Below, piece by piece: positions 53,504-63,999 of a stretch of DNA of 64,000 nt. The DNA is taken from positions 62,001-126,000 of the forward strand of contig NZ_JAAZTS010000008.1 in the NCBI RefSeq assembly GCF_019239235.1, read 5' to 3'. The first letter of the stretch is position 1. Every line of letters begins with the position of its first letter. The position numbers and the translations under genes are program-made. Source of the stretch: Caecibacteroides pullorum (lineage in GTDB: Bacteria; Bacteroidota; Bacteroidia; Bacteroidales; Bacteroidaceae). A model generated the notes under the pieces. It had not been told where the DNA came from, did not search any database, and was given only the letters and a program-made list of their open reading frames with translations.

Positions 53504-54129
53504 TGGAAGTTAGCGTATTTAACATTAAAGGTGAAGACACCGGAAGAAAGGTTGCGTTGAACGAATCTATCTTCGGCATTGAGCCCAATGACCATGCCAT
53601 CTACCTGGATGTAAAGCAGTTTATGGCTAACCAGCGTCAGGGTACTCATAAGTCAAAGGAAAGAAGTGAAATCAGCGGTTCTACTCGTAAGATCGGCCGT
53701 CAGAAAGGTGGTGGTGGTGCACGTCGTGGTGACATGAACTCGCCTGTATTGGTTGGTGGTGGACGCGTTTTTGGTCCTAAACCTCGTGATTATTACTTCA
53801 AGTTGAATAAGAAAGTGAAGGCGCTCGCTCGTAAATCGGCTTTGTCATATAAGGCTCAGAACGATGCAATTATCGTTGTTGAAGACTTCACTTTTGAGGC
53901 TCCTAAGACCAAGAATTTTGTAGAAATGACAAAAAATCTTAAAGTTTCTGATAAGAAGCCGCTTGTAGTATTACCGGAAGCAAATAAAAACGTATATTTG
54001 TCAGCTCGTAACGTGAAAGACGCTAACGTGCAGATAATCTCAGGGTTAAATACTTACAGAGTATTGAACGCTGGGGTTCTTGTGCTTACTGAAAGTGCAC
54101 TTTCTGCTATCGACAATATCTTAATTTAA
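53503..54129 (+). CDS. rplD: 50S ribosomal protein uL4
   Basis: A 208-residue exit-tunnel protein. It starts at the ATG overlapping the rplC stop by one base. The loop region [20 protein letters not shown], which lines the tunnel, is present. L4 represses the S10 operon in E. coli; the equivalent here is not shown. Confidence 0.97.
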   Translation: MEVSVFNIKGEDTGRKVALNESIFGIEPNDHAIYLDVKQFMANQRQGTHKSKERSEISGSTRKIGRQKGGGGARRGDMNSPVLVGGGRVFGPKPRDYYFKLNKKVKALARKSALSYKAQNDAIIVVEDFTFEAPKTKNFVEMTKNLKVSDKKPLVVLPEANKNVYLSARNVKDANVQIISGLNTYRVLNAGVLVLTESALSAIDNILI

Positions 54130-54147
54130 AGTAAGGAGGCTTAAATA

Positions 54148-54441
54148 ATGGGATTTATTATTAAACCGTTGGTGACAGAGAAGATGACTGCAATAACTGA
54201 CAAGCAGAACAACCGTTTTGGTTTTGTCGTGCGTCCTGAAGCTAACAAATTGGAAATTAAGAACGAAGTTGAAGCTCTCTACAACGTTACAGTGGTTGAT
54301 GTGAACACCATAAAATATGCTGGCAAGAATAAGAGCCGCTATACGAAGGCTGGTCTCATCAATGGACGTACAAATGCTTATAAGAAAGCAATCGTTACGT
54401 TGAAAGAAGGAGATACTATTGATTTTTATAGCAATATTTAA
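54148..54441 (+). CDS. rplW: 50S ribosomal protein uL23
   Basis: A 97-residue protein at the tunnel exit, docking site for trigger factor and SRP. It begins [21 protein letters not shown] strong AAGGAGG (54133-54139) lies 8 nt before the ATG, an exception in this block. rplB starts 5 nt after its stop. Confidence 0.97.
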   Translation: MGFIIKPLVTEKMTAITDKQNNRFGFVVRPEANKLEIKNEVEALYNVTVVDVNTIKYAGKNKSRYTKAGLINGRTNAYKKAIVTLKEGDTIDFYSNI

Positions 54442-54446
54442 TACAA

Positions 54447-55271
54447 ATGGCAGTACGTAAATTTAAGCCCACAACACCGGGGCAAAGACATAAAATTATT
54501 GGTACTTTCGAAGAAATTACTGCACGGGTACCAGAAAAGTCTCTTGTATTTGGTAAGAAATCCTCAGGTGGTCGCAACAACGAAGGTAAGATGACCATGC
54601 GCTACATCGGTGGCGGTCACAAGAAGGTAATTCGTATCGTTGACTTCAAGAGAAATAAAGACGGTGTGCCAGCAGTGGTTAAGACAATTGAATACGATCC
54701 GAATCGTTCGGCTCGTATCGCTTTGTTGTTTTATGCTGACGGCGAAAAAAGATATATTATTGCTCCCAATGGATTGCAAGTTGGTGCGACTTTGATGTCA
54801 GGTGAAAATGCAGCTCCAGAGATTGGAAATGCACTTCCTCTTCAGAATATTCCGGTTGGTACTGTAATTCACAATATCGAATTACGTCCGGGTCAGGGTG
54901 CTGCTCTGGTTCGTTCAGCTGGTAATTTCGCTCAGTTGACTTCAAGAGAAGGTAAGTATTGTGTTATCAAATTGCCTTCAGGTGAAGTTCGTCAAATTCT
55001 TAGTACTTGTAAGGCTACTATCGGTAGCGTTGGTAACTCGGATCATGGTTTGGAAAGCTCCGGTAAGGCCGGTCGCTCTCGTTGGTTAGGTCGTCGTCCG
55101 CGTAACCGTGGTGTTGTAATGAACCCGGTTGATCACCCGATGGGTGGTGGTGAAGGACGTGCTTCCGGTGGCCATCCGAGATCTCGCAAGGGATTGTATG
55201 CTAAGGGTCTTAAGACAAGAGCTCCGAAGAAACAATCGTCTAAGTATATTATTGAGAGAAGAAAGAAGTAA
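54447..55271 (+). CDS. rplB: 50S ribosomal protein uL2
   Basis: A 274-residue protein required for subunit joining and peptidyl transfer. The conserved C-terminal [20 protein letters not shown] carries the functionally important His. It starts [16 protein letters not shown]. Confidence 0.98.
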   Translation: MAVRKFKPTTPGQRHKIIGTFEEITARVPEKSLVFGKKSSGGRNNEGKMTMRYIGGGHKKVIRIVDFKRNKDGVPAVVKTIEYDPNRSARIALLFYADGEKRYIIAPNGLQVGATLMSGENAAPEIGNALPLQNIPVGTVIHNIELRPGQGAALVRSAGNFAQLTSREGKYCVIKLPSGEVRQILSTCKATIGSVGNSDHGLESSGKAGRSRWLGRRPRNRGVVMNPVDHPMGGGEGRASGGHPRSRKGLYAKGLKTRAPKKQSSKYIIERRKK

Positions 55272-55291
55272 TCTGATTAATCGAGAATATT

Positions 55292-55561
55292 ATGAGTCGT
55301 TCATTAAAAAAAGGTCCGTATATTAACGTTAAGCTGGAAAAGAAAGTTCTTGCCATGAACGAAAGCGGCAAGAAGGTTGTGGTTAAGACTTGGGCCAGAG
55401 CTTCAATGATTTCGCCTGATTTTGTAGGCCATACCGTTGCAGTTCACAATGGAAATAAATTCATACCTGTGTATGTTACAGAAAACATGGTAGGTCATAA
55501 GTTGGGTGAGTTTGCCCCAACACGTACCTTCAGAGGCCATGCTGGTAACAAGAAGAAATAA
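55292..55561 (+). CDS. rpsS: 30S ribosomal protein uS19
   Basis: An 89-residue head protein beginning [20 protein letters not shown] and with [20 protein letters not shown], the family signature. It is 20 nt after rplB. A reading frame from 55129 across the rplB end is a shadow. Confidence 0.98.
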   Translation: MSRSLKKGPYINVKLEKKVLAMNESGKKVVVKTWARASMISPDFVGHTVAVHNGNKFIPVYVTENMVGHKLGEFAPTRTFRGHAGNKKK

Positions 55562-55600
55562 AAACAGGTTTTACTACTGAAATAAAAAAGTAATAATATA

Positions 55601-56011
55601 ATGGGAGCAAGAAAAAAAATATCGGCTGAAAAAAGAAAAGAAGCCCTTAAGACCATGTATTTTGCAAAATTGCAAAATGTTCCTACTTCCCCCCGTAAAA
55701 TGCGTCTCGTGGCTGACATGATTCGCGGGATGGAAGTGAACAGAGCGCTTGGCGTCTTGAAGTTCTCTTCAAAAGAGGCTGCAGCAAGAGTAGAAAAGTT
55801 GCTGCGCTCTGCAATTGCTAACTGGGAGCAGAAAAACGAACGTAAGGCTGAAAACGGTGAACTGTTCGTAACCAAGATTTTTGTTGATGGTGGTGCTACG
55901 CTGAAAAGAATGCGTCCGGCTCCGCAGGGTAGAGGTTACAGAATCCGCAAACGTTCAAACCATGTGACACTGTTCGTTGGTTCTAAAAGTAATAACGAAG
56001 ATCAAAATTAA
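55601..56011 (+). CDS. rplV: 50S ribosomal protein uL22
   Basis: A 136-residue tunnel protein. The N-terminus has an added basic stretch ([20 protein letters not shown]) before the core [20 protein letters not shown]. The beta-hairpin [20 protein letters not shown] is intact. rpsC follows after 5 nt. Confidence 0.98.
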   Translation: MGARKKISAEKRKEALKTMYFAKLQNVPTSPRKMRLVADMIRGMEVNRALGVLKFSSKEAAARVEKLLRSAIANWEQKNERKAENGELFVTKIFVDGGATLKRMRPAPQGRGYRIRKRSNHVTLFVGSKSNNEDQN

Positions 56012-56016
56012 GGTAA

Positions 56017-56748
56017 ATGGGACAAAAAGTTAATCCAATAAGCAACCGTTTGGGAATTATCAGAGGATGGGATTCCAATTGGTATGGTGGAAAGAATTAC
56101 GGTGATTCTTTGCTGGAAGATAGCAAGATTCGTAAATATTTGAATGCTCGTCTTGCAAAAGCCAGTGTATCAAGAATTGTTATTGAACGTACGCTGAAAC
56201 TTGTGACTATTACCGTTTGTACTGCACGTCCGGGTATTATTATCGGAAAAGGTGGCCAGGAAGTTGATAAGTTGAAAGAGGAATTGAAGAAGGTTACCGA
56301 TAAGGATATTCAGATTAACATCTTCGAAGTGAAAAGACCTGAACTCGATGCCGTTATCGTGGCTAACAACATCGCTCGCCAGGTAGAAGGAAAAATCGCT
56401 TATCGCCGTGCTATCAAGATGGCTATCGCAAATACAATGCGTATGGGCGCTGAGGGTATCAAGGTTTTGATTTCAGGACGTTTGAATGGCGCTGAAATGG
56501 CTCGTTCTGAAATGTATAAGGAAGGAAGAACTCCGTTGCACACTTTCAGAGCAGATATTGACTATTGTCATACTGAAGCATTGACAAAAGTTGGTCTTCT
56601 CGGTATCAAAGTTTGGATTTGCAGAGGCGAAGTTTACGGAAAGAGAGAATTGGCTCCGAACTTTACACAAAGCAAGGAAAGTGGCCGTGGAAGCAATAGC
56701 GGAAACAATGGCGGAAAGAACTTCAAAAGAAAGAAAAATAATCGCTAA
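56017..56748 (+). CDS. rpsC: 30S ribosomal protein uS3
   Basis: A 243-residue mRNA-entry protein. The KH domain motif [20 protein letters not shown] is clear. A low-complexity basic tail ([20 protein letters not shown]) extends the C-terminus, common in Bacteroides. Confidence 0.98.
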   Translation: MGQKVNPISNRLGIIRGWDSNWYGGKNYGDSLLEDSKIRKYLNARLAKASVSRIVIERTLKLVTITVCTARPGIIIGKGGQEVDKLKEELKKVTDKDIQINIFEVKRPELDAVIVANNIARQVEGKIAYRRAIKMAIANTMRMGAEGIKVLISGRLNGAEMARSEMYKEGRTPLHTFRADIDYCHTEALTKVGLLGIKVWICRGEVYGKRELAPNFTQSKESGRGSNSGNNGGKNFKRKKNNR

Positions 56749-56771
56749 ACGAATTTGATTTTTTAGGAACT

Positions 56772-57206
56772 ATGTTACAACCGAAAAAGACAAAATTCAG
56801 AAGACAGCAGAAGGGCCGCCAGAAAGGTAATGCTCAGAGAGGAAACCAGTTGGCTTTCGGCTCTTTTGGAATTAAAGCTTTGGAAACGAAGTGGATTACA
56901 GGACGCCAGATTGAAGCTGCGCGTATCGCTGTAACAAGATATATGCAACGTCAAGGACAGATTTGGATTCGTATCTTCCCGGACAAACCTATCACGAGAA
57001 AGCCTGCTGATGTACGTATGGGTAAAGGTAAAGGTAGCCCCGAGGGATTTGTGGCTCCTGTTACTCCGGGTAGAATTATTATTGAGGCTGAAGGAGTATC
57101 TTACGAAATCGCGAAAGAGGCCTTGCGCCTGGCAGCACAGAAGCTTCCCATCACTACGAAGTTTGTGGTAAGACGTGATTATGATATTCAAAATCAAAAT
57201 GCGTAA
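56772..57206 (+). CDS. rplP: 50S ribosomal protein uL16
   Basis: A 144-residue protein next to the A site. It begins [20 protein letters not shown] and has [20 protein letters not shown], the conserved loop. rpmC starts 5 nt downstream. Confidence 0.98.
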   Translation: MLQPKKTKFRRQQKGRQKGNAQRGNQLAFGSFGIKALETKWITGRQIEAARIAVTRYMQRQGQIWIRIFPDKPITRKPADVRMGKGKGSPEGFVAPVTPGRIIIEAEGVSYEIAKEALRLAAQKLPITTKFVVRRDYDIQNQNA

Positions 57207-57211
57207 AGAGT

Positions 57212-57409
57212 ATGAAGATAGCAGAAGTTAAAGAAATGTCTACCACGGATTTGGTAGAAAGAATCGAGGCAGAAGTAGCTAACTACAATCAGATGGTGCT
57301 GAACCATTCTATTTCTCCTTTGGATAATCCTGCTCAGATCAAACAATTACGCAGGACAATTGCGCGTATGAAAACTGTATTGCGCGAAAGAGAACTTAAC
57401 AATAAATGA
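57212..57409 (+). CDS. rpmC: 50S ribosomal protein uL29
   Basis: A 65-residue two-helix protein at the tunnel exit, with the family motif [20 protein letters not shown]. Its stop TGA (57407-57409) overlaps the first rpsQ ATG by 4 nt. Confidence 0.97.
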   Translation: MKIAEVKEMSTTDLVERIEAEVANYNQMVLNHSISPLDNPAQIKQLRRTIARMKTVLRERELNNK

Positions 57410-57675
57410 TGAGTTTGATGGAAGCAAGAAATTTAAGAAAAGAAAGAACAGGGATTGTGTTGAGCAACAAGATGGACAAGACGATCACAGTTGCTGCCAA
57501 GTTTAAGGAAAAACACCCCATTTATGGTAAGTTCGTTAGCAAGACGAAAAAATACCATGCTCATGATGAAAAGAATGAGTGCAATATCGGTGATACTGTA
57601 CGCATTATGGAGACTCGTCCTTTGAGCAAGACAAAGAGATGGAGATTAGTAGAAATTGTTGAAAAAGCGAAGTAA
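57406..57675 (+). CDS. rpsQ: 30S ribosomal protein uS17
   Basis: An 89-residue protein with [20 protein letters not shown]. Three candidate starts exist: ATG 57406 (overlapping rpmC), 57409 and 57418 ([12 protein letters not shown]). The last gives the classical N-terminus; coupling favours the first two. Confidence 0.95.
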   Translation: MMSLMEARNLRKERTGIVLSNKMDKTITVAAKFKEKHPIYGKFVSKTKKYHAHDEKNECNIGDTVRIMETRPLSKTKRWRLVEIVEKAK

Positions 57676-57677
57676 TT

Positions 57678-58043
57678 ATGATACAAGCAGAATCCAGACT
57701 TACAGTATGTGACAACAGTGGAGCTAAGGAAGCTCTCTGTATTCGCGTTTTGGGCGGTACAGGTCGTCGCTACGCTTCTGTAGGAGACGTAATTGTCGTT
57801 TCTGTCAAGAGCGTCATCCCTTCAAGTGATATTAAAAAAGGTGCAGTGTCTAAGGCTTTGATTGTACGTACGAAGAAAGAAATTCGCCGTCAGGACGGTT
57901 CTTATATTCGTTTTGATGACAATGCTTGTGTGCTGTTGAACAATGCAGGCGAAATCAGAGGTAGCCGTATTTTCGGACCGGTAGCTCGTGAATTGCGTGC
58001 TGCCAACATGAAAGTGGTGTCACTCGCTCCTGAAGTACTTTAA
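57678..58043 (+). CDS. rplN: 50S ribosomal protein uL14
   Basis: A 121-residue protein starting [20 protein letters not shown], with [20 protein letters not shown] at the C-terminus. It lies 2 nt after rpsQ, so coupling is likely. Confidence 0.98.
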   Translation: MIQAESRLTVCDNSGAKEALCIRVLGGTGRRYASVGDVIVVSVKSVIPSSDIKKGAVSKALIVRTKKEIRRQDGSYIRFDDNACVLLNNAGEIRGSRIFGPVARELRAANMKVVSLAPEVL

Positions 58044-58066
58044 TTTTTTTGTAAAAGATTTAAGTA

Positions 58067-58387
58067 ATGAGTAAATTACATATTAAGAAAGGCGATACGG
58101 TTTACGTAAACTCTGGTGAAGACAAGGGTAAAACCGGTCGCGTATTGAAGGTTCTTGTGAAGAAGAATCGTGCCATCGTTGAAGGTATCAACATGGTTTC
58201 TAAGAGCACGAAGCCGAGTGCAAAGAATCCTCAAGGTGGAATTGTGAAGCAGGAAGCTTCTATTCATATTTCAAACTTGAACCCGGTTGATCCGAAGACT
58301 GGCAAAGCAACTCGTATTGGTAGAAAAGTGAGTGCGGATGGCACTTTAGTGCGTTATTCTAAAAAATCAGGAGAGGAGATTAAGTAA
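58067..58387 (+). CDS. rplX: 50S ribosomal protein uL24
   Basis: A 106-residue assembly-initiator protein with a KOW motif, [20 protein letters not shown]. The stop TAA (58385-58387) shares its last base with the rplE ATG. Confidence 0.97.
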   Translation: MSKLHIKKGDTVYVNSGEDKGKTGRVLKVLVKKNRAIVEGINMVSKSTKPSAKNPQGGIVKQEASIHISNLNPVDPKTGKATRIGRKVSADGTLVRYSKKSGEEIK

Positions 58388-58944
58388 TGAGTAATACTGC
58401 TAGCCTTAAGAAAGAATATGCAGAGCGCATCGCACCTGCATTGAAATCACAGTTCCAGTATTCTTCTTCTATGCAGATCCCTGTGCTCAAGAAGATTGTT
58501 ATCAATCAAGGTTTGGGTATGGCTGTGGCTGACAAGAAGATTATTGAAGTAGCAATTAATGAAATGACTGCCATTACAGGTCAAAAGGCTGTGGCAACAG
58601 TTTCACGTAAAGATATCGCAAACTTCAAGTTGCGTAAGAAAATGCCTATCGGTGTAATGGTAACATTGCGTCGTGAGAGAATGTACGAATTCTTGGAGAA
58701 GCTTGTTCGTGTAGCTCTTCCTCGTATCCGTGACTTCAAGGGTATTGAAAGTAAATTTGATGGTAGAGGTAACTATACGCTCGGTATTCAGGAACAGATT
58801 ATCTTCCCTGAAATCAATATCGACAGCATTACCCGTATTCTTGGTATGAACATCACTTTCGTGACTTCTGCACAAACAGATGAAGAAGGTTATGCTCTGC
58901 TGAAAGAATTTGGTTTACCGTTTAAGAACGCAAAAAAAGATTGA
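58387..58944 (+). CDS. rplE: 50S ribosomal protein uL5
   Basis: A 185-residue 5S rRNA-binding protein with [16 protein letters not shown] near the N-terminus and [16 protein letters not shown]. It is one-base coupled to rplX and precedes rpsN by 6 nt. Confidence 0.98.
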   Translation: MSNTASLKKEYAERIAPALKSQFQYSSSMQIPVLKKIVINQGLGMAVADKKIIEVAINEMTAITGQKAVATVSRKDIANFKLRKKMPIGVMVTLRRERMYEFLEKLVRVALPRIRDFKGIESKFDGRGNYTLGIQEQIIFPEINIDSITRILGMNITFVTSAQTDEEGYALLKEFGLPFKNAKKD

Positions 58945-58950
58945 TAGATT

Positions 58951-59250
58951 ATGGCAAAGGAATCAATGAAAGCACGCGAGGTCAGACGTGCCAAGTTAGT
59001 AGCCAGATATGCCGAAAAAAGAGCTGCTTTGAAGCAAATCGTGAGAACCGGTGATCCAGCAGAGGCTTATGAAGCTGCACAGAAGTTGCAGGCTCTGCCC
59101 AAAAATGCCAATCCGATTCGCCTTCATAACCGTTGCAAGTTGACAGGACGTCCTAAAGGATATATCCGTCAGTTCGGTATTTCGAGAATCCAGTTCCGTG
59201 AGATGGCTTCTAACGGTCTTATCCCGGGTGTAAAGAAAGCAAGCTGGTAA
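58951..59250 (+). CDS. rpsN: 30S ribosomal protein uS14 (zinc-free form)
   Basis: A 99-residue protein with [20 protein letters not shown] at the C-terminal side. Only one cysteine is present, so this is the C-minus form that does not bind zinc. Start [16 protein letters not shown]. Confidence 0.97.
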   Translation: MAKESMKAREVRRAKLVARYAEKRAALKQIVRTGDPAEAYEAAQKLQALPKNANPIRLHNRCKLTGRPKGYIRQFGISRIQFREMASNGLIPGVKKASW

Positions 59251-59304
59251 TTATTATTTTTAAATATTGTCAGGGTAGTCCTGATTAATTTAATTTATTT
59301 TTAT

Positions 59305-59700
59305 ATGACTGATCCAATAGCAGATTATTTGACGAGGTTGCGGAACGCTATTCAAGCGAAGCACAGAGTTGTAGAAGTTCCGGCTTCAAACTTGAAAAAA
59401 GAAATCACCAAGATTCTTTTTGAGAAAGGCTACATTCTTAATTATAAGTTTGTAGAAGATGGTCCTCAAGGCACAATCAAGGTTGCTTTGAAGTATGATC
59501 CGGTTAACAAGGTAAACGCTATCAAGAAATTAGAGAGAATCTCTTCTCCGGGTATGCGTAAATATACCGGTTACAAAGACATGCCGCGTGTTATTAATGG
59601 TTTGGGTATTGCTATAATATCTACTTCCAAAGGTGTAATGACCAACAAAGAGGCCGCTGAACTGAAAATCGGTGGTGAAGTTTTGTGTTATGTATATTAA
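59305..59700 (+). CDS. rpsH: 30S ribosomal protein uS8
   Basis: A 131-residue protein starting MTDPIADYLTRLRNAIQAKH and ending GGEVLCYVY. In E. coli, S8 represses the spc operon at rplE; the corresponding site here was not identified. It follows rpsN after a 54-nt AT-rich spacer. Confidence 0.98.
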   Translation: MTDPIADYLTRLRNAIQAKHRVVEVPASNLKKEITKILFEKGYILNYKFVEDGPQGTIKVALKYDPVNKVNAIKKLERISSPGMRKYTGYKDMPRVINGLGIAIISTSKGVMTNKEAAELKIGGEVLCYVY

Positions 59701-59715
59701 TAGGAGGAATTAGCA

Positions 59716-60285
59716 ATGTCAAGAATAGGAAAATTACCCATTAGTATTCCCGCAGGAGTGACAGTCACTCTGAACGACAATGTGGTTACCGTGAAGGGAC
59801 CCAAAGGTGAAATGAGCCAATACGTAAATCCTGCTATCAATGTTTCTATCGAAGACGGTCATGTTGTGTTGGCTGAGAACGAGTCAGCTATGCTGGATAA
59901 TCCCAAGCAGAAGCATGCATTCCACGGTCTTTACCGTGCATTGGTTCACAATATGGTTGTAGGTGTATCTGAAGGATACAAGAAGGAACTCGAACTGGTC
60001 GGTGTAGGTTACCGTGCTTCTAATCAGGGAAACATCATCGAGTTGGCATTAGGTTATACTCATAGTATCTTTATCCAGCTCCCTCCTGAGGTGAAAGTTG
60101 AGACTAAGTCTGAAAGAAACAAGAATCCTCTGATTATTTTGGAATCTTGTGACAAGCAATTGCTTGGTTTAGTTTGCGCAAAAATCCGTTCTTTCCGTAA
60201 GCCTGAACCGTATAAGGGTAAAGGTATTAAGTTTGTTGGCGAAGAAATTCGTAGAAAGTCTGGTAAATCAGCCGGTGCTAAATAA
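59716..60285 (+). CDS. rplF: 50S ribosomal protein uL6
   Basis: A 189-residue two-domain protein near the sarcin-ricin loop, starting MSRIGKLPISIPAGVTVTLN, with PEPYKGKGIKFVGEEIRRKS. AGGAGG (59702-59707) lies 8 nt before ATG, again an unusually good Shine-Dalgarno. Confidence 0.98.
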   Translation: MSRIGKLPISIPAGVTVTLNDNVVTVKGPKGEMSQYVNPAINVSIEDGHVVLAENESAMLDNPKQKHAFHGLYRALVHNMVVGVSEGYKKELELVGVGYRASNQGNIIELALGYTHSIFIQLPPEVKVETKSERNKNPLIILESCDKQLLGLVCAKIRSFRKPEPYKGKGIKFVGEEIRRKSGKSAGAK

Positions 60286-60305
60286 TCATTTAAATTGATA
60301 GTATT

Positions 60306-60650
60306 ATGACAACAAAAATAGAAAGACGAATTAAGATTAAATATAGAGTACGCAATAAAATTTCTGGTACTGCTACGTGCCCGCGTATGAGTGTATTTAG
60401 AAGTAACAAGCAAATTTACGTTCAAGTGATCGATGACTTGTCAGGCAAGACTTTGGCTGCTGCTTCTTCATTGGGTATGACTGAAAAGATGCCTAAGAAG
60501 GAACAGGCTGCTAAAGTAGGTGAGCTGATTGCAAAGAAGGCTCAGGAAGCTGGTATCACTACTGTAGTTTTCGACCGTAATGGTTACTTGTATCATGGGA
60601 GAGTAAAAGAGGTGGCTGATGCTGCTCGTAACGGTGGACTTAAATTTTAA
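60306..60650 (+). CDS. rplR: 50S ribosomal protein uL18
   Basis: A 114-residue 5S rRNA-binding protein with [20 protein letters not shown] and [20 protein letters not shown]. rpsE begins 5 nt downstream. Confidence 0.97.
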   Translation: MTTKIERRIKIKYRVRNKISGTATCPRMSVFRSNKQIYVQVIDDLSGKTLAAASSLGMTEKMPKKEQAAKVGELIAKKAQEAGITTVVFDRNGYLYHGRVKEVADAARNGGLKF

Positions 60651-60655
60651 TCATT

Positions 60656-61174
60656 ATGGCAGGACTTAATAATAGAGTTAAAATTTCAAACGATATAGAA
60701 CTGAAGGACAGATTGGTAGCTATCAATCGTGTAACTAAAGTAACCAAAGGTGGTAGAACTTTTAGTTTCTCTGCTATTGTTGTAGTCGGAAACGAAGAAG
60801 GTATCATCGGTTGGGGTCTTGGTAAAGCTGGTGAAGTAACGGCTGCCATTGCCAAAGGCGTTGAGTCTGCAAAGAAGAACTTAACTAAGGTTCCTGTTCT
60901 GAAGGGTACTGTTCCTCATGAGCAGTCTGCTAAGTTTGGCGGTGCTGAGGTGTTTATCAAGCCTGCTTCTCACGGTACAGGTGTTGTAGCCGGTGGTGCT
61001 ATGCGTGCTGTATTGGAGAGCGTAGGTGTGACAGACGTTTTGGCTAAGTCTAAAGGGTCTTCAAACCCTCACAATCTGGTGAAGGCTACAATCCTTGCAC
61101 TGAGCGAAATGCGCGATGCGCGTATGGTTGCCCAGAACAGAGGTATCAGTGTTGAAAAAGTATTTAGAGGATAA
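60656..61174 (+). CDS. rpsE: 30S ribosomal protein uS5
   Basis: A 172-residue protein at the mRNA entry and decoding-fidelity interface. The signature [20 protein letters not shown] and [20 protein letters not shown] are present. The stop lies beside the rpmD Shine-Dalgarno. Confidence 0.98.
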   Translation: MAGLNNRVKISNDIELKDRLVAINRVTKVTKGGRTFSFSAIVVVGNEEGIIGWGLGKAGEVTAAIAKGVESAKKNLTKVPVLKGTVPHEQSAKFGGAEVFIKPASHGTGVVAGGAMRAVLESVGVTDVLAKSKGSSNPHNLVKATILALSEMRDARMVAQNRGISVEKVFRG

Positions 61175-61185
61175 GGAGGAAAGAT

Positions 61186-61362
61186 ATGTCAACTATAAAG
61201 ATTAAGCAAATTAAAAGTAGAATTGGTGCACCTGCTGATCAGAAAAAGACTCTCGATGCGCTGGGACTTCATAAGATGAATCGTGTGGTTGAGCACGAAT
61301 GTACTCCTTCAATTCTTGGAATGGTGGATAAGGTAAAGCACCTGGTTACCATCGTTAAGTAA
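61186..61362 (+). CDS. rpmD: 50S ribosomal protein uL30
   Basis: A 58-residue protein found by translating the rpsE-rplO gap: MSTIKIKQIKSRIGAPADQK, then LGLHKMNRVVEHECTPSILG, ending HLVTIVK and TAA at 61360. The family hallmark LGLHKMNR and the genomic position make the call firm. A strong AAGGAGG (61173-61179) is 6 nt before ATG. Confidence 0.97.
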   Translation: MSTIKIKQIKSRIGAPADQKKTLDALGLHKMNRVVEHECTPSILGMVDKVKHLVTIVK

Positions 61363-61392
61363 TTATTTGTTGAATATAAAACGAATTACAAT

Positions 61393-61839
61393 ATGAACTT
61401 AAGTAATTTAAAACCTGCTGAAGGTTCTACTAAGACTAGAAAGAGAATTGGACGTGGTCCGGGATCTGGTTTGGGAGGAACTTCTACCAGAGGTCATAAA
61501 GGTGCTAAGCAAAGATCTGGATACTCTAAGAAGATTGGTTTTGAAGGTGGTCAGATGCCTCTTCAGCGTCGTGTTCCTAAATTCGGTTTCAAGAACATTA
61601 ACCGTGTAGAATACAAGGCTATCAATCTGGATACTATTCAGAAACTTGCCGAAGCTAAAAATCTGCAGTCTGTAGGTATCAATGATCTGGTTGCTGCAGG
61701 TTTCGTATCTTCTAATCAGTTGGTAAAAGTATTAGGTAACGGAACTTTGACTGCTAAGTTGGATGTACAGGCACATGCATTCTCCAAGAGTGCTGTTGCT
61801 GCCATTGAAGCTGTTGGTGGACAAGTAGTAAAACTCTGA
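61393..61839 (+). CDS. rplO: 50S ribosomal protein uL15
   Basis: A 148-residue protein with the basic Gly-rich N-terminal extension KRIGRGPGSGLGGTSTRGHK and the globular C-terminal domain ending AIEAVGGQVVKL. secY starts 4 nt after its stop. Confidence 0.98.
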   Translation: MNLSNLKPAEGSTKTRKRIGRGPGSGLGGTSTRGHKGAKQRSGYSKKIGFEGGQMPLQRRVPKFGFKNINRVEYKAINLDTIQKLAEAKNLQSVGINDLVAAGFVSSNQLVKVLGNGTLTAKLDVQAHAFSKSAVAAIEAVGGQVVKL

Positions 61840-61843
61840 TTCA

Positions 61844-63190
61844 ATGAGAAAAGCTATTGAAACATTAAAGAATATATGGAAAATTGAGGATCTGAGACAA
61901 CGGATCCTCATTACCATATTGTTTGTGGCAATTTACCGTTTTGGTTCTTACGTCGTGTTGCCGGGTATCAATCCTGCAATGTTGACTCAGTTGCATCAAC
62001 AAACAAGCGAGGGCCTTTTAGCCTTGTTAAATATGTTTTCGGGAGGTGCATTTTCTAATGCATCCATTTTTGCATTGGGAATTATGCCCTACATCTCTGC
62101 CTCCATTGTAATCCAGTTGCTGGGTATTGCAGTTCCTTACTTTCAGAAGCTGCAGCGTGAAGGGGAGAGTGGTAGAAGAAAAATGAACCAGTACACTCGT
62201 GTGCTGACTATTTTTATTTTGCTGGTGCAGGCGCCTTCCTATCTTATTAACCTTAAAATGCAGGCTGGTCCTTCCTTAAATGCTTCATTAGATTGGACTC
62301 TGTTTATGATTACTTCTACCATCATATTGGCGGCCGGAAGTATGTTTATTTTGTGGCTTGGTGAGAGAATTACTGACAAGGGTATTGGAAATGGTATCTC
62401 ATTGATTATTATGATTGGTATCATTGCTCGTTTGCCACAGTCTTTCATTCAGGAGCTGACATCCCGAGTGACTGAAAAAGCTGGTGGTTTGGTTATGTTC
62501 TTGATTGAGATTGTAGTGCTGCTGATTGTTATTGCTTTTGCTATTCTTTTGGTACAAGGAACTCGTAAGATACCTGTACAATATGCTAAAAAGATTGTTG
62601 GCAACAAGCAATATGGCGGTGCACGTCAGTATATACCTTTGAAGGTAAATGCGGCTAATGTGATGCCTATCATTTTTGCACAGGCTATCATGTTTATTCC
62701 CATTACATTTATTGGTTTGTCCGGTAATGTCAATGAGATGAGCGGTTTCATGCGTGCGTTTACTGATCATACAAGCTTCTGGTATAATTTGGTATTTGCA
62801 GTGCTGATTATTGTATTTACGTATTTCTATACTGCAATTACCATCAATCCGACTCAGATGGCTGAAGATATGAAGAGAAATAACGGTTTCATCCCCGGTA
62901 TCAAGCCTGGTAAGAGTACAGCAGAGTATATCGACGTGATTATGTCACGCATTACGCTGCCTGGTTCTTTCTTCCTGGCGCTTGTAGCCATTATGCCTGC
63001 TTTTGCTGGTGTATTTGGTGTGAAAGCCGAATTTGCTCAATTCTTTGGTGGAACATCTTTATTGATTCTTGTTGGCGTTGTGCTTGATACGTTGCAGCAG
63101 GTTGAAAGTCATTTGTTGATGAGACATTATGACGGTTTGTTGAAGTCTGGTCGTATTAAGGGACGTAGCGGAAATATAGCTGCATATTAA
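61844..63190 (+). CDS. secY: preprotein translocase subunit SecY
   Basis: A 448-residue ten-span membrane channel. The N-terminus is MRKAIETLKNIWKIEDLRQR. The first TM is in ILFVAIYRFGSYVVLPG, the plug region contains NMFSGGAFSNASIFALGIMP, and cytoplasmic loop motifs such as TQMAEDMKRNNGFIPGIKPG are intact. It partners SecE encoded at 13966. Confidence 0.98.
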   Translation: MRKAIETLKNIWKIEDLRQRILITILFVAIYRFGSYVVLPGINPAMLTQLHQQTSEGLLALLNMFSGGAFSNASIFALGIMPYISASIVIQLLGIAVPYFQKLQREGESGRRKMNQYTRVLTIFILLVQAPSYLINLKMQAGPSLNASLDWTLFMITSTIILAAGSMFILWLGERITDKGIGNGISLIIMIGIIARLPQSFIQELTSRVTEKAGGLVMFLIEIVVLLIVIAFAILLVQGTRKIPVQYAKKIVGNKQYGGARQYIPLKVNAANVMPIIFAQAIMFIPITFIGLSGNVNEMSGFMRAFTDHTSFWYNLVFAVLIIVFTYFYTAITINPTQMAEDMKRNNGFIPGIKPGKSTAEYIDVIMSRITLPGSFFLALVAIMPAFAGVFGVKAEFAQFFGGTSLLILVGVVLDTLQQVESHLLMRHYDGLLKSGRIKGRSGNIAAY

Positions 63191-63201
63191 TAGATTTTGA
63201 A

Positions 63202-63999
63202 GTGATATTTCTTAAGACAAATGATGAAATAGAATTACTGCGTGCCAGTAATTTGCTCGTGGGCAGAACTTTGGCTGAGATAGCCAAAGTTATCAAGCCC
63301 GGAGTGACAACAAAAGAGCTGGACAGGGTGGCTGAAGAATTCATTAGAGATAATGGCGCAGTCCCTACATTCAAGGGGTTCCCCAATCCGTATGGTGGAC
63401 CTTTCCCAGCATCTATCTGTACTTCGGTTAATGAGCAGGTTGTGCATGGCATACCAGGTGATGTGGTACTGAAGGATGGTGATATCGTATCTGTTGATTG
63501 TGGTACTTACATGAATGGTTTTTGCGGTGATTCAGCTTATACGTTTTGTGTAGGTGAAGTTGCTGAAGACGTTCGGAATCTCTTGAAGGTTACCAAGGAA
63601 GCTTTGTACATTGGTATTGAAAACGCTGTTCAGGGCAAACGTTTGGGAGATGTTGGCTATGCAATACAGCAGTATTGTGAGTCCCATTCATACGGAGTGG
63701 TACGTGAATTTGTCGGCCATGGTATCGGTAAGGAGATGCATGAAGATCCGCAGGTACCTAACTACGGCAGACGTGGTACGGGAACTATGATGAAGCGTGG
63801 ACTTTGTATCGCTATCGAGCCCATGATAACCTTGGGCGACCGTCACGTAGTGATGGAAAGCGACGGTTGGTCTGTCCGGACTAAGGATCGAAAATGTGCG
63901 GCTCACTTTGAGCATACGATAGCTGTCGGTGCTGGAAAGGCGGATATCCTTTCATCATTTGAGTTTATAGAAGAAGTATTGGGAGATCAAGCAATTTAG
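63202..63999 (+). CDS. map: methionine aminopeptidase, type I
   Basis: A 265-residue enzyme that removes N-terminal methionine. The five metal ligands are in SVDCGTYMNGFCGDSAYTF (two Asp), GHGIGKEMHEDP (His), CIAIEPMI (Glu) and HFEHTIAV (Glu). The start is GTG 63202, which reads MIFLKTNDEIELLRASN; no in-frame ATG gives a better N-terminus. The TAG stop ends one base before the window edge. infA and rpmJ would be expected next. Confidence 0.96.
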   Translation: MIFLKTNDEIELLRASNLLVGRTLAEIAKVIKPGVTTKELDRVAEEFIRDNGAVPTFKGFPNPYGGPFPASICTSVNEQVVHGIPGDVVLKDGDIVSVDCGTYMNGFCGDSAYTFCVGEVAEDVRNLLKVTKEALYIGIENAVQGKRLGDVGYAIQQYCESHSYGVVREFVGHGIGKEMHEDPQVPNYGRRGTGTMMKRGLCIAIEPMITLGDRHVVMESDGWSVRTKDRKCAAHFEHTIAVGAGKADILSSFEFIEEVLGDQAI